Shown here: positions 17,218 through 24,479 of the stretch, one piece after another
Layout: every line of letters starts with the position of its first letter
Position numbering within the stretch: the first letter of the stretch is position 1
NCBI RefSeq assembly: GCF_013178945.1
Contig: NZ_JABFDM010000014.1
Span: forward strand, 62,001-126,000
Direction: 5' to 3'
From: Bradyrhizobium aeschynomenes
GTDB lineage: Bacteria > Pseudomonadota > Alphaproteobacteria > Rhizobiales > Xanthobacteraceae
DNA length: 64,000 nt
Made by a program: the position numbers and the translations under genes
Notes under the pieces: generated by a model
The model's input: the letters and a program-made list of their open reading frames with translations, nothing else
Told to the model about the DNA's origin: nothing
The model's database searches: none

Positions 17218-18933
17218 CTACCAGCGCCGGCACAGCATTTCCGCGACCTTGACCGCAAGCCGGCAGGCCGCGTTGTGCCGCGGGCTCGCGTGAGCCTGCG
17301 ACGGCGTCAGGCTATGGACCACCAGACAGGGCACGCCGCGGCCGAGGCAGATCAGTCCCATGATATAAGCCGTGCCGTCCACCGCGAGGGCGCCCGGGAA
17401 CGCCGCCGAGACATCGGCGGCGGTCCCTTCGTCGTTGCGCGTGACCGTCGTCCCCTCGAAGAACACGCCGATCTCGTCGAGCATGGCCTGCGCCGATTCA
17501 TGCGCGAGACGACAGAGCTCCGGATCGGCCGGGATCATCATGCCCCCCTCATGGGGAAAAGGCGGCTCGGCGATGCTGAGCGCGTCCCGCACTTGGACAT
17601 CGATCCGAAACGGCGCCAGCGAGGCCGCGATGACCAGATCGCCCGCGCCGGCGCCGACGAAACGGACGCCGTGGCCGGCTTGCGCGAGGGCCGGCCCCAG
17701 GGCCTGCGCACGAGCCGGCATGATCACCCACCGTGCGCCATGCTCCTCGACCGCGACGGCCGTGGCGCTCGCCACCTCGGTCATCGATCGCCCCAGGCAG
17801 ATGACGGCATGGAAGCACGAATGCCGGATGATCGCCCGCGCGGCGTTGCGCTGCTCGATCAGCGTGCCCGGCCCCATCGCCTGGATCAGGCCTTCGATGT
17901 CATCGGGCGTTTCCACCACGAAGCCGATCGTATGCGCCTTGGCATGGAGGAAGCGCAGCGCGTCGAGCATGGCGTTGATGGCGGCCTTGTCGCGGTCGTC
18001 GAGCTGCGGCCATAGCGCCTCGAGCACGTCGAGGGAGGCCTCGATGCCGGCGCCGATCACGCCCTGACCGAGAGGGCGTCCGGGCGTCTCGCAGCGATAG
18101 AGCTCCTCCAGCGTCTGCAGGACGGTTCGGCGATCCTTGATCGCGCCGGCGCCCTGTAGGATGCGGGCGAGAACGAGCGCCCGCTTGGCGGGCTCGAGCG
18201 GCACGGCCAGCCAGGCGAAATCCGCCAGCTCCGCGGCCTGTTCGCTCGCTGCGCGCTGAAATTCGCCGACGACCTGACCATAATGCCAGCTGAGCTGCCA
18301 GGGTGTCACTTGCCGGCCGCGATACCTGCCGCGCTCGATGCGTTCGAGCGCCTGGGCCTGCAGCTCGTGGCGCAGATCCGGATCGAAGCCGGATGCGCGC
18401 GTGTCCAGCAGCCGATGGGCACGCGTCGCGACCGCCGGGCCAAACCACTCCTGATCGGCATTGCCGACCGAAAGGCCGCTGGGCATGCGGATGTGCACGG
18501 TTCTGCGAAACTGGTCGAGCTCGCGCTTCGCGACTTGCGCCGCCGTGGCGGAGACCGTCTGCACCTCGCAGAGGGCATCGACCACGCCGGCCCAGTCCCA
18601 GAAATCATCGCCGTAAAACGGAATGCGGTATTGGCGACTCGCGACGATCCGCGCGCAGACCTCCTCGATCGCCGGCGTTACGCGGTCGAGAATGTCGCGT
18701 CGCGCGAGGGCAGGGTCCGCAAGACACTGATGAACGACGCGTGCGGCGTTCGCGTTCACCACGTGCCAGTCCCTGGCGGCGAATTTCGGGGACGTCCGCA
18801 GATATTCCAGCGCGTCGATGAGGCAGCGCCCGGCCAGCGCGCGGGGCGAATTATCGTCGAACCAGCTGGTATTGCCGATTCCGTACCCATGCAGGTCGGA
18901 CGTGAAGAAGACCGGCGGATGTCGAGAAACCAC
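17218..18933 (-). CDS. Unknown 571-aa protein: helical N-terminal region plus nucleosidase-like C-terminal domain
   Basis: I do not recognise a named family for the whole protein. Residues 1-370 are helix-rich, with Trp/Asp motifs such as DDFWDWAGVVDALCEVQ, which suggests an alpha/alpha-toroid-like fold. The last 200 residues resemble the MTA/SAH nucleosidase fold of the purine nucleoside phosphorylase superfamily: GAGAGDLVIA, then an EGTTVTRNDEG strand, FPGALAV and GVPCLVVHSL. Two catalytic positions differ from MTA/SAH nucleosidase: the VEMEA block reads VDGTA and the AISD block reads SLTP. It may therefore bind a nucleotide-like ligand without cleaving it. It stands alone between scoAB and the nirK cluster. 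Function is unknown. Confidence 0.75.
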   Translation of the reverse strand: MVSRHPPVFFTSDLHGYGIGNTSWFDDNSPRALAGRCLIDALEYLRTSPKFAARDWHVVNANAARVVHQCLADPALARRDILDRVTPAIEEVCARIVASRQYRIPFYGDDFWDWAGVVDALCEVQTVSATAAQVAKRELDQFRRTVHIRMPSGLSVGNADQEWFGPAVATRAHRLLDTRASGFDPDLRHELQAQALERIERGRYRGRQVTPWQLSWHYGQVVGEFQRAASEQAAELADFAWLAVPLEPAKRALVLARILQGAGAIKDRRTVLQTLEELYRCETPGRPLGQGVIGAGIEASLDVLEALWPQLDDRDKAAINAMLDALRFLHAKAHTIGFVVETPDDIEGLIQAMGPGTLIEQRNAARAIIRHSCFHAVICLGRSMTEVASATAVAVEEHGARWVIMPARAQALGPALAQAGHGVRFVGAGAGDLVIAASLAPFRIDVQVRDALSIAEPPFPHEGGMMIPADPELCRLAHESAQAMLDEIGVFFEGTTVTRNDEGTAADVSAAFPGALAVDGTAYIMGLICLGRGVPCLVVHSLTPSQAHASPRHNAACRLAVKVAEMLCRRW

Positions 18934-19101
18934 ACTCGCCTCCTGGTCCGCTCATCGCGTCTCTCAACTGCAATTGTCTAACGTTTGTAGCTCGATTTTC
19001 GCAACCGAAAGTTGATATTGGGTGACTGTCAATTGTGCCAGTGTCAGGGCACCGCCAAGCGGGCCACTGGATGCTCGGCGCAACCCGGAGGGATCTCGCC
19101 G

Positions 19102-19980
19102 TCAGATGCTGACGGCGCCGAGCAGCCGGCGGAGACGATGCGCCATGCTGCGGCCCCATCCAGGCTGCTCACGGACCAGCCGGAAGCCCAGATTGGCCGG
19201 TGGCTTGCCCGAGGCGCAGCCGCCGGCGCGCGCATCGCGGATGAAGTCGGTCATGTAGGCCCGGTGCGCGCCTTCCGCGAGGCGAACGCCGCAATTGCTG
19301 ACGGTCTTGATGACGCGTCCGGCATCGTCCTGCACCTTGCGTGTGAAGCACGTCGACGTCCATTCCCAGACATTCCCTGCGAGATCGGCAACGCCGTGCT
19401 CGTTGTTGCCGAAGCCGCCGAAACTGCGGGTCTCGGATTCGTCGGGCAAGGCGGCTTCCCGTTCGTAGCGCGCGATCCAGCGCCGCGATGGGTCAGTGTC
19501 GTCGATTGCGACGCCATCGTCCTTGAAACGGCTGCCGGCTGCATGAGCCCACTCGGTGTCCGTGGGCAGGCGATAGCGATCGCCGGTCTTGCGCGAGAGC
19601 CATTCTGCATAAGCGACGGCATCGTGCCAGCTCACCTGCACGGCCGGGCGGTCGATGGCGATGCGGACATCGCGGTCGAGCGCGCGGCATGCGCGAGCTT
19701 CGACACAGGTGTGATAGTCGGCGGCGCTGACCTGGTTGGTCATGATCGTCAGCGGACGATCGAAGCGGACCCTCGCGACGGGAGCCTCGGCGGGGCGGCC
19801 GTTGCGCAGATGGTCGCCGGAATCGCGATAGCTCACCACGCCCGGTGCAATCTCGGTGAGGGCTGGACTGTAGCCGGCGGCAGGGTTTTGGAGGCTCGTG
19901 AGGAGGGGCGCCATCGCCGTTGGGCCGGCCAGTCCGACGATGCAGGCGAGGGTGAGCTTGATCTTGAAGGCGAGCAGCAT
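19102..19980 (-). CDS. nirV: NirV-like formylglycine-generating-enzyme-fold protein
   Basis: The 292-residue protein carries a hydrophobic N-terminal segment (about residues 7-25) and an FGE/SUMF1-type domain. Family blocks include VSWHDAVAYAEWLSRKTGDRYRLPTDTEWAHAAG, DLAGNVWEWTSTC and GFRLVRE. Proteins of this type encoded directly after nirK are called NirV. Their exact function in copper nitrite reductase maturation is unsettled. It starts 52 bases after the nirK stop in the same direction, so it should be co-transcribed from the nirK promoter. Confidence 0.87.
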   Translation of the reverse strand: MLLAFKIKLTLACIVGLAGPTAMAPLLTSLQNPAAGYSPALTEIAPGVVSYRDSGDHLRNGRPAEAPVARVRFDRPLTIMTNQVSAADYHTCVEARACRALDRDVRIAIDRPAVQVSWHDAVAYAEWLSRKTGDRYRLPTDTEWAHAAGSRFKDDGVAIDDTDPSRRWIARYEREAALPDESETRSFGGFGNNEHGVADLAGNVWEWTSTCFTRKVQDDAGRVIKTVSNCGVRLAEGAHRAYMTDFIRDARAGGCASGKPPANLGFRLVREQPGWGRSMAHRLRRLLGAVSI

Positions 19981-20032
19981 GGCAGCACATCGAGGAGAGC
20001 GGGGGCCGGACGGGCCGGCCCCCTTGGGCTGA

Positions 20033-21127
20033 TCAGTTGGTCGATCCGGTCGGGATATCCGCCGGGGCTTTCACCTGCGTCATCAGGTCGTCGTTCCACT
20101 TGCCTTCGACCTTGAAATGCGCGGTGGCGCCGAGATTGGCCGCCTCGATCAGATTGTGGGTGACATAGGCGTAGATGCCGGGCTGCAGGAACTTGTAGAG
20201 CGCGGCACCCGCCGAGCCACCACGGATGAACCAGGTCTCGAGCCCGGTCTCCGGCGCATTGGAGAACTTGCCGGTCTCCCAGACATAGTCGCCGTGGCCG
20301 CCGATCAGATGCGGACGGCTGTCGCGGTTGGCCTGCGAGTGCACGATCAGCACGTTCTCGCCGACTTTGGCCGTCAGCGCGTCCTTGCCGGTCAGCGCGC
20401 CCGCCTTGCCGTTGAACACGACGTGGGTCGGCGTCAGCCTCCGCATGACCTCCTCGGTGTCGCTATAGGCCTCGCCGGGCGAATCGTAGGATTTGAAATT
20501 CCCCTTCTCGTCGCGCGGCACATAGAGGTCCTGCTCGCCGATGTAGTAGACGCGATCGTAGCGCAGCGCATGGCCGCGGCCGTCATTGAGGCCGTCGCGC
20601 GGCAGCACCATCACGGCGCCGTTCATGCCGGAGACGACGTGCCAGGGGATCATCGGTCCGCCCGGGGCGCAGTGATAGACGAACACGCCGGTCCGGGTCG
20701 CCTTCCAGCGCAGCACGACCTGCTCTCCCGGATTGACCAGGGTCAGAGCGCCGCCGCCGAGCGCGCCGGTTGCGGAGTGGAAGTCGATGTTGTGCGGCAT
20801 GGTGTTCGTTGCCGGATTGACCAGCGTCACCTCGACATAGTCGCCCTCGTGAACGACCATCAGCGGGCCCGGCATCGAGCCGTTGAACGTCATGGCCTGG
20901 AAGGTGGTGCCCTTCTCGTCGATCACCATCTTCTTCTCCTGGACCACGAGCTTGAACTCCATGATCTTCGGTCCCTGCTTGGTGGCCTGCTCGTGCACAT
21001 GCACGAACGGCGGGGCCACCAGATCGACCCTCTGCCGCGGCAGCTTGAGGTCGTCGGCAACGGCGGGAGCCGCAAGCATCATCGCGGCGATGGCTGCACT
21101 GAGCAGGGCGGTGCGGCGGGTCAACAT
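20033..21127 (-). CDS. nirK: Copper-containing nitrite reductase (NO-forming)
   Basis: NirK reduces nitrite to nitric oxide in the periplasm. All copper ligands are visible. The type 1 site uses His in PHNIDFH, Cys-His in YHCAPGG and PMIPWH, and Met in SGMNG. The type 2 site uses the second His of PHNIDFH, the His of YHC and that of VTHNLIEA. The catalytic Asp sits in NIDFH. The start at 21127 has AAGGAG at good spacing and gives a twin-arginine-like signal (TRRTALLSAAIAA...AVA). The more upstream ATG at 21142 overlaps that ribosome site and is unlikely. A FixK/NnrR box lies 67 bases upstream. Length is 364 residues, usual for the family. Confidence 0.97.
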   Translation of the reverse strand: MLTRRTALLSAAIAAMMLAAPAVADDLKLPRQRVDLVAPPFVHVHEQATKQGPKIMEFKLVVQEKKMVIDEKGTTFQAMTFNGSMPGPLMVVHEGDYVEVTLVNPATNTMPHNIDFHSATGALGGGALTLVNPGEQVVLRWKATRTGVFVYHCAPGGPMIPWHVVSGMNGAVMVLPRDGLNDGRGHALRYDRVYYIGEQDLYVPRDEKGNFKSYDSPGEAYSDTEEVMRRLTPTHVVFNGKAGALTGKDALTAKVGENVLIVHSQANRDSRPHLIGGHGDYVWETGKFSNAPETGLETWFIRGGSAGAALYKFLQPGIYAYVTHNLIEAANLGATAHFKVEGKWNDDLMTQVKAPADIPTGSTN

Positions 21128-21194
21128 GGATCGCTCCTTCATTGGATCTGTTGTAGTGCCGTAAACAGCATGCGCCTGTTGGAACCCGGCTTGT

Positions 21195-21208
21195 TTGTGC
21201 TGCAACAA
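21195..21208 (-). promoter_or_regulatory. FixK2/NnrR-type box upstream of nirK
   Basis: On the minus strand the site reads TTGTTGCAGCACAA, a 14-bp TTG-N8-CAA element of the Crp/Fnr type used by FixK2 and NnrR to switch on nirK when oxygen is low. Its position, 67 bases before the start codon, fits an activator site centred near -41. Confidence 0.8.
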
Positions 21209-21462
21209 GCAACTTAGCAATTGCGGAACGATCGGAGGGGCGCGTGCAGATGATGCCGGCGCAGGTGCACTCGGGCCGCGCGAATGCGTGGCATCGGCAG
21301 GCCCGATCAAGATGATGATGATTTATCGGCAGTGCGCGCGCCGACCTGCTCGCGCGCCAGATCGCCGCGCGGCCCCGGTGCGATGCCGTGAACGGACGAG
21401 CGCCATGGGAGCCGCCGAGGGCGCGCCGCGCGCCACCCTTCGCGATTGGTCTGGGGAGATCG
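21209..21462. other. Non-coding stretch upstream of nirK
   Basis: Together with the nirK leader this makes 335 bases without a convincing gene. I see no terminator. Its only clear content is the FixK-type box at its nirK end. ORFs crossing it are shadows without ribosome sites. Confidence 0.5.
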
Positions 21463-21672
21463 TCAGCTCATCCAGCGGACCGCCAGCAGCACGACGAAGG
21501 CCACTGCGGCTGCCACGCAGAAGAGCGTTGTCAGGAACATCGCGACGTTGCCGAGCAGCCCGGCGGGCGTCTGGTCGTCGCGGAAGGATTCGAAGCCATC
21601 GGATTGAGGAATGTGGCCGCGAATGCTGGCAAGGAGAGCGAAGGAACGGATGAGCAGTTGCAGAGCTTCCAT
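21463..21672 (-). CDS. Small membrane protein with its own FixK-type box (69 aa)
   Basis: The 69-residue product starts MEALQLLIRSFALLASI, has a polar middle (PQSDGFESFRDDQTP) and ends with one strong transmembrane helix (about residues 44-67, ending AVRWMS). I know no family for it. A good ribosome site (GAGGAA, seven bases before the ATG) supports it. A 14-bp FixK/NnrR-type box lies 57 bases upstream. It is divergent from hemN and follows the nirK region, so it is a candidate low-oxygen or denitrification accessory protein. That role is inference. Confidence 0.6.
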   Translation of the reverse strand: MEALQLLIRSFALLASIRGHIPQSDGFESFRDDQTPAGLLGNVAMFLTTLFCVAAAVAFVVLLAVRWMS

Positions 21673-21728
21673 TGCGGATTCCTCGAATCGTCAATGGGTT
21701 GATGATGATGCGAAATGGTCCGGCCACT

Positions 21729-21742
21729 TTGAGGAAGCGCAA
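21729..21742 (-). promoter_or_regulatory. FixK2/NnrR-type box for the small membrane gene
   Basis: TTGAGGAAGCGCAA fits TTG-N8-CAA with the TTGAG half-site. It lies 57 bases before the divergent small membrane protein start, the usual distance for Fnr-class activation. Confidence 0.6.
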
Positions 21743-21802
21743 AGTCCGGCACGAAAGCCGGCGTTCTACTGGAATCCCCACGGGGCTCTGCCGGCCGCCG
21801 CT

Positions 21803-21816
21803 TTGAGAAAGCTCAA
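21803..21816 (+). promoter_or_regulatory. FixK2/NnrR-type box for hemN (perfect inverted repeat)
   Basis: TTGAG-AAAG-CTCAA is a perfect 5-bp inverted repeat with 4-base spacing, as in Fnr-class operators. An activator bound here would put the transcript start near 21851, which rules out the GTG at 21835 as the hemN start and supports the ATG at 21874. Confidence 0.75.
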
Positions 21817-21873
21817 GGTCGCGCCGGTTGCCTTGTGTCAAGAACGTCCGAACCCAAGGTGGACAGGCAGGAC

Positions 21874-23226
21874 ATGAGACCAGATCTCGCGGCATGCTAC
21901 GGACAAGAGCGCCTCCCGCGCTACACCAGCTATCCCACGGCGCCGCATTTCTCCGCTGCGGTCGGGCCATCGACCTATGCGGAATGGTTGCGCGCCATCC
22001 CGGCGAGCGCGACGGCATCTCTGTACCTGCACGTGCCGTTCTGCCGGTCGATGTGCTGGTATTGCGGCTGCAACACCATGGTGGCCAAGCGCGACGAGCC
22101 GATCGCGGTCTATGAATCGGCGCTGCGCTGCGAGATCGATATGGTGTCGCGCCAGATCGGCCGGCGTCTTCCGGTCGGCCACATTCACTTCGGCGGCGGC
22201 ACGCCCACCATCATGGCGCCGGAGTCGTTGATCGATCTGGTCGGCTCGCTGCGTCATTCGTTCTTCGTGCTGCCCTCGGCCGAGATTGCCATCGAGATCG
22301 ATCCGCGCACGCTGACGCCTGACATGATCGATGCGCTGGGGGTCAGCGGGGTCAACCGGGCGAGCCTGGGGGTGCAGAGCTTCGACCCGCTGGTGCAGAA
22401 GGCGATCAACCGGGTGCAGAGCTTCGAGCAGACCGCGGCGGCGACGATTGGGCTGCGCAGGGCCGGTGTTGCCGGCATCAATTTCGACCTGATCTACGGG
22501 CTGCCGCATCAGACCGTCTTCTCCTGTCTGGACACTGTCCGGCGCGCCATCGATCTGCGCCCCGATCGGCTGTCCGTGTTTGGCTATGCGCACGTCCCGA
22601 CGTTCAAGACGCACCAGCGCAAGATCCAGGATTCGTCCTTGCCCGACAGTCTGGAGCGGTACGATCAGGCGTGCGCGATCAGCGATGCGCTGAAGGAAGC
22701 CGGCTACGTCCAGATCGGGCTCGATCATTTCGCGTTGCCGACCGACCCGATGACGATCGCCTTCCGTGAAGGCCGGCTGCACCGCAATTTCCAGGGCTAT
22801 ACGACGGACGCCAACGACCTCCTGATCGGCTTCGGCGCCTCGGCGATCGGACAGCTGCCGCAGGGCTACGTCCAGAATGCACCGCAGGTTCGTGCCTATG
22901 AGGGGCAGATCGCGTCCGGCAGCCTCGCCACTGTGAAAGGCTATGGCCTGACCGACGACGATCGCCTGCGGGCCGACATCATCGAGCGCATCATGTGCGA
23001 CTATGGCGTCGACCTCGACGTGATCTGCACGCGGCACGGCATCGAGACCGATGCAATGCTGCAATCGGCGCCGCGGCTGCAGTCCCTGATCTCCGATGGC
23101 GTGGTCGAGCTCAACGGCAGCGCGCTGGCGGTGACCGAGCATTCGCGGTTCCTGGTGCGCAGCGTGGCCGCGGCGTTCGACGCGCATCTCGACGCCTCGA
23201 AGCAGCTGCACAGCCGGGCGGTCTAA
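21874..23226 (+). CDS. hemN: Oxygen-independent coproporphyrinogen III oxidase (radical SAM)
   Basis: HemN makes protoporphyrinogen IX from coproporphyrinogen III without oxygen. It supplies haem for respiration under anoxia. The radical-SAM cluster motif CRSMCWYCGCN (about residues 53-63) carries the HemN-type extra cysteine. RYTSYPTAPHF near the N-terminus, HFGGGTPT, EIDPRTLT, FDLIYGLPHQT and HRNFQGYTT are family blocks. From the ATG at 21874 it has 450 residues. An upstream GTG (21835) is in frame but lies before the inferred transcript start. It is divergent from a small membrane gene, each with its own FixK-type box. Confidence 0.95.
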   Translation: MRPDLAACYGQERLPRYTSYPTAPHFSAAVGPSTYAEWLRAIPASATASLYLHVPFCRSMCWYCGCNTMVAKRDEPIAVYESALRCEIDMVSRQIGRRLPVGHIHFGGGTPTIMAPESLIDLVGSLRHSFFVLPSAEIAIEIDPRTLTPDMIDALGVSGVNRASLGVQSFDPLVQKAINRVQSFEQTAAATIGLRRAGVAGINFDLIYGLPHQTVFSCLDTVRRAIDLRPDRLSVFGYAHVPTFKTHQRKIQDSSLPDSLERYDQACAISDALKEAGYVQIGLDHFALPTDPMTIAFREGRLHRNFQGYTTDANDLLIGFGASAIGQLPQGYVQNAPQVRAYEGQIASGSLATVKGYGLTDDDRLRADIIERIMCDYGVDLDVICTRHGIETDAMLQSAPRLQSLISDGVVELNGSALAVTEHSRFLVRSVAAAFDAHLDASKQLHSRAV

Positions 23227-23322
23227 AGCGCGATGAGATCAGGATGAATCATCATCGCGCTCTAGGTTGTTGTTTGCGCATGATCTTTTCGGAAAACCGC
23301 TGCGCACTTTTCCGGATCATGC
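23227..23322. repeat. Two-hairpin interspersed repeat of Rhizobiales type
   Basis: The first hairpin has arms at 23227-23236 and 23252-23261 (AGCGCGATGA and complement). The second has arms at 23278-23285 and 23315-23322 (GCATGATC and complement) with inner arms CGGAAAA/TTTTCCG at 23290-23296 and 23308-23314. I recognise this as a common intergenic repeat in Bradyrhizobium and relatives. It begins at the hemN stop codon. Confidence 0.85.
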
Positions 23323-23411
23323 TTTAGCCCGCCGCACGACGCGGTGCTTGTGCCGCGACAAAGATGGTCGACGGGCCACCGGCTACCATTCGCCTTCGAA
23401 TGGAGGCGCGC

Positions 23412-23603
23412 ATGCCCATCACCTTCGATGAACTGGTCGACGATCTCATGCGGCGCAAGCCGGAGACGATCGGCGTCTTTCTCGCGTTCCAAATGCGATG
23501 CGTCGGCTGCCCGATCGCCTGCTTTCACAATGTCGCCGATGCCTGTCGCGAGCACGGCGTCGAGCCCGACGCATTTCTGTCGGCGCTGTCCGCCTGCACG
23601 TGA
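23412..23603 (+). CDS. DUF1858 domain protein (63 aa)
   Basis: The product starts MPITFDELVDDLMRRKPETI and contains MRCVGCPIACFHNVADACREHGV, the CxxCP hallmark of DUF1858. Such domains occur alone or at the front of hybrid-cluster and ScdA-like iron-sulfur or NO-related proteins. The ATG at 23412 follows GGAGG by five bases, so longer starts are unlikely. Its stop abuts the stop of the convergent Crp/Fnr gene with no gap. Setting among nirK, hemN and nnrS suggests a role in NO or anaerobic metabolism. This is inferred. Confidence 0.8.
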   Translation: MPITFDELVDDLMRRKPETIGVFLAFQMRCVGCPIACFHNVADACREHGVEPDAFLSALSACT

Positions 23604-24320
23604 TCAGGAGCGCGACGCGCTGTCGCCCGCGCTCTGTTCGGCGAGCAGCACGATCTTGTGCGGTTCACGGAGCACGATCTTCTGACGGCCGCTCTCGACG
23701 AGGCCGAGCTGCTCCCAGCCGGAGAGGATGCGGCTGACCGTGTGCAGCGTGGTGCCGGTCATCTGCGCGATGTCCTGCCTGCTGATCGGAAAGTCGATCT
23801 GCACGCCGTGATCGAGCTTGCGTCCCGCCTGGTTGGCGAGCCGCAGCAGCGCATGCGCGATGCGCTGCTCGACCTGCTGCGTCGACATCTCGATCACGCG
23901 CGCATGGGTTTCCTGCAGCCGCTGGCCGACGGTCTGCAGCGTATTTGCGGCCAGCGACGGGAACCGCGCGACCAGCCGCGGCCAGGCGGCGGAGGGCCAG
24001 GCCAGCACGATGCTGTCGTCGACGGCGGTGGCCGTCGCCGGATAATGCTGCAGGCCGATCGCGGGGGCGACGCCGAAGGTGTCGCCGGGCACGACATAGC
24101 GGACCACGATCTGGTCGCCGGTCGGCGTGGTCTTGGTGGCGCGGACATGGCCGTGCAGCAGCAGGAAGAACGAGCTCGCATCCGCGCCCTGCTCGAACAC
24201 CGCGGCGTTGCGGGGCACGCGAATCGAACGGGCCTCCCGCAGCACCTCGGTAAGATCCTCGTTGGAGAGCCCCGCAAACAGCGGCAGATGCGCGACCAGC
24301 GAGCGGTCGATGGAAGCCAT
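23604..24320 (-). CDS. nnrR: Crp/Fnr-family regulator, NnrR-like
   Basis: The 238-residue protein has a cyclic-nucleotide-binding-type beta barrel (about residues 10-125), a long dimer helix (QRLQETHARVIEMSTQQVEQRIAHALL) and a Crp helix-turn-helix (ISRQDIAQMTGTTLHTVSRILS, about 178-199). It lacks the N-terminal cysteines of FNR, so it does not sense oxygen by an iron-sulfur cluster. Proteins like this next to nnrS and nirK are NnrR, which responds to nitric oxide. The start at 24320 has GGAGAAG upstream. It shares one 14-bp box with divergent nnrS. The nnrR name is an inference from context and family. Confidence 0.85.
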   Translation of the reverse strand: MASIDRSLVAHLPLFAGLSNEDLTEVLREARSIRVPRNAAVFEQGADASSFFLLLHGHVRATKTTPTGDQIVVRYVVPGDTFGVAPAIGLQHYPATATAVDDSIVLAWPSAAWPRLVARFPSLAANTLQTVGQRLQETHARVIEMSTQQVEQRIAHALLRLANQAGRKLDHGVQIDFPISRQDIAQMTGTTLHTVSRILSGWEQLGLVESGRQKIVLREPHKIVLLAEQSAGDSASRS

Positions 24321-24390
24321 GATCTTCTCCGGGCCGGGCGCGGCGAAATGCGCGCCGCTCAATAACACGTTTTCGCGATCCGTCGGAAGT

Positions 24391-24404
24391 TTGTGCTGGC
24401 GCAA
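24391..24404. promoter_or_regulatory. FixK2/NnrR-type box shared by divergent nnrR and nnrS
   Basis: TTGTGCTGGCGCAA lies between the two genes. Its centre is about 77 bases from the nnrR start and 82 bases from the nnrS start, so one bound dimer could sit near -41 for both promoters. It overlaps the first in-frame start of the nnrS frame, which excludes that start. Confidence 0.7.
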
Positions 24405-24479
24405 TCCGCCGCGAGCCGTCCGCAACTACGTGTGGGAGGCGCCATCATCGGCGCGGTTCCCGTCCAGCATCGAGCGAGC

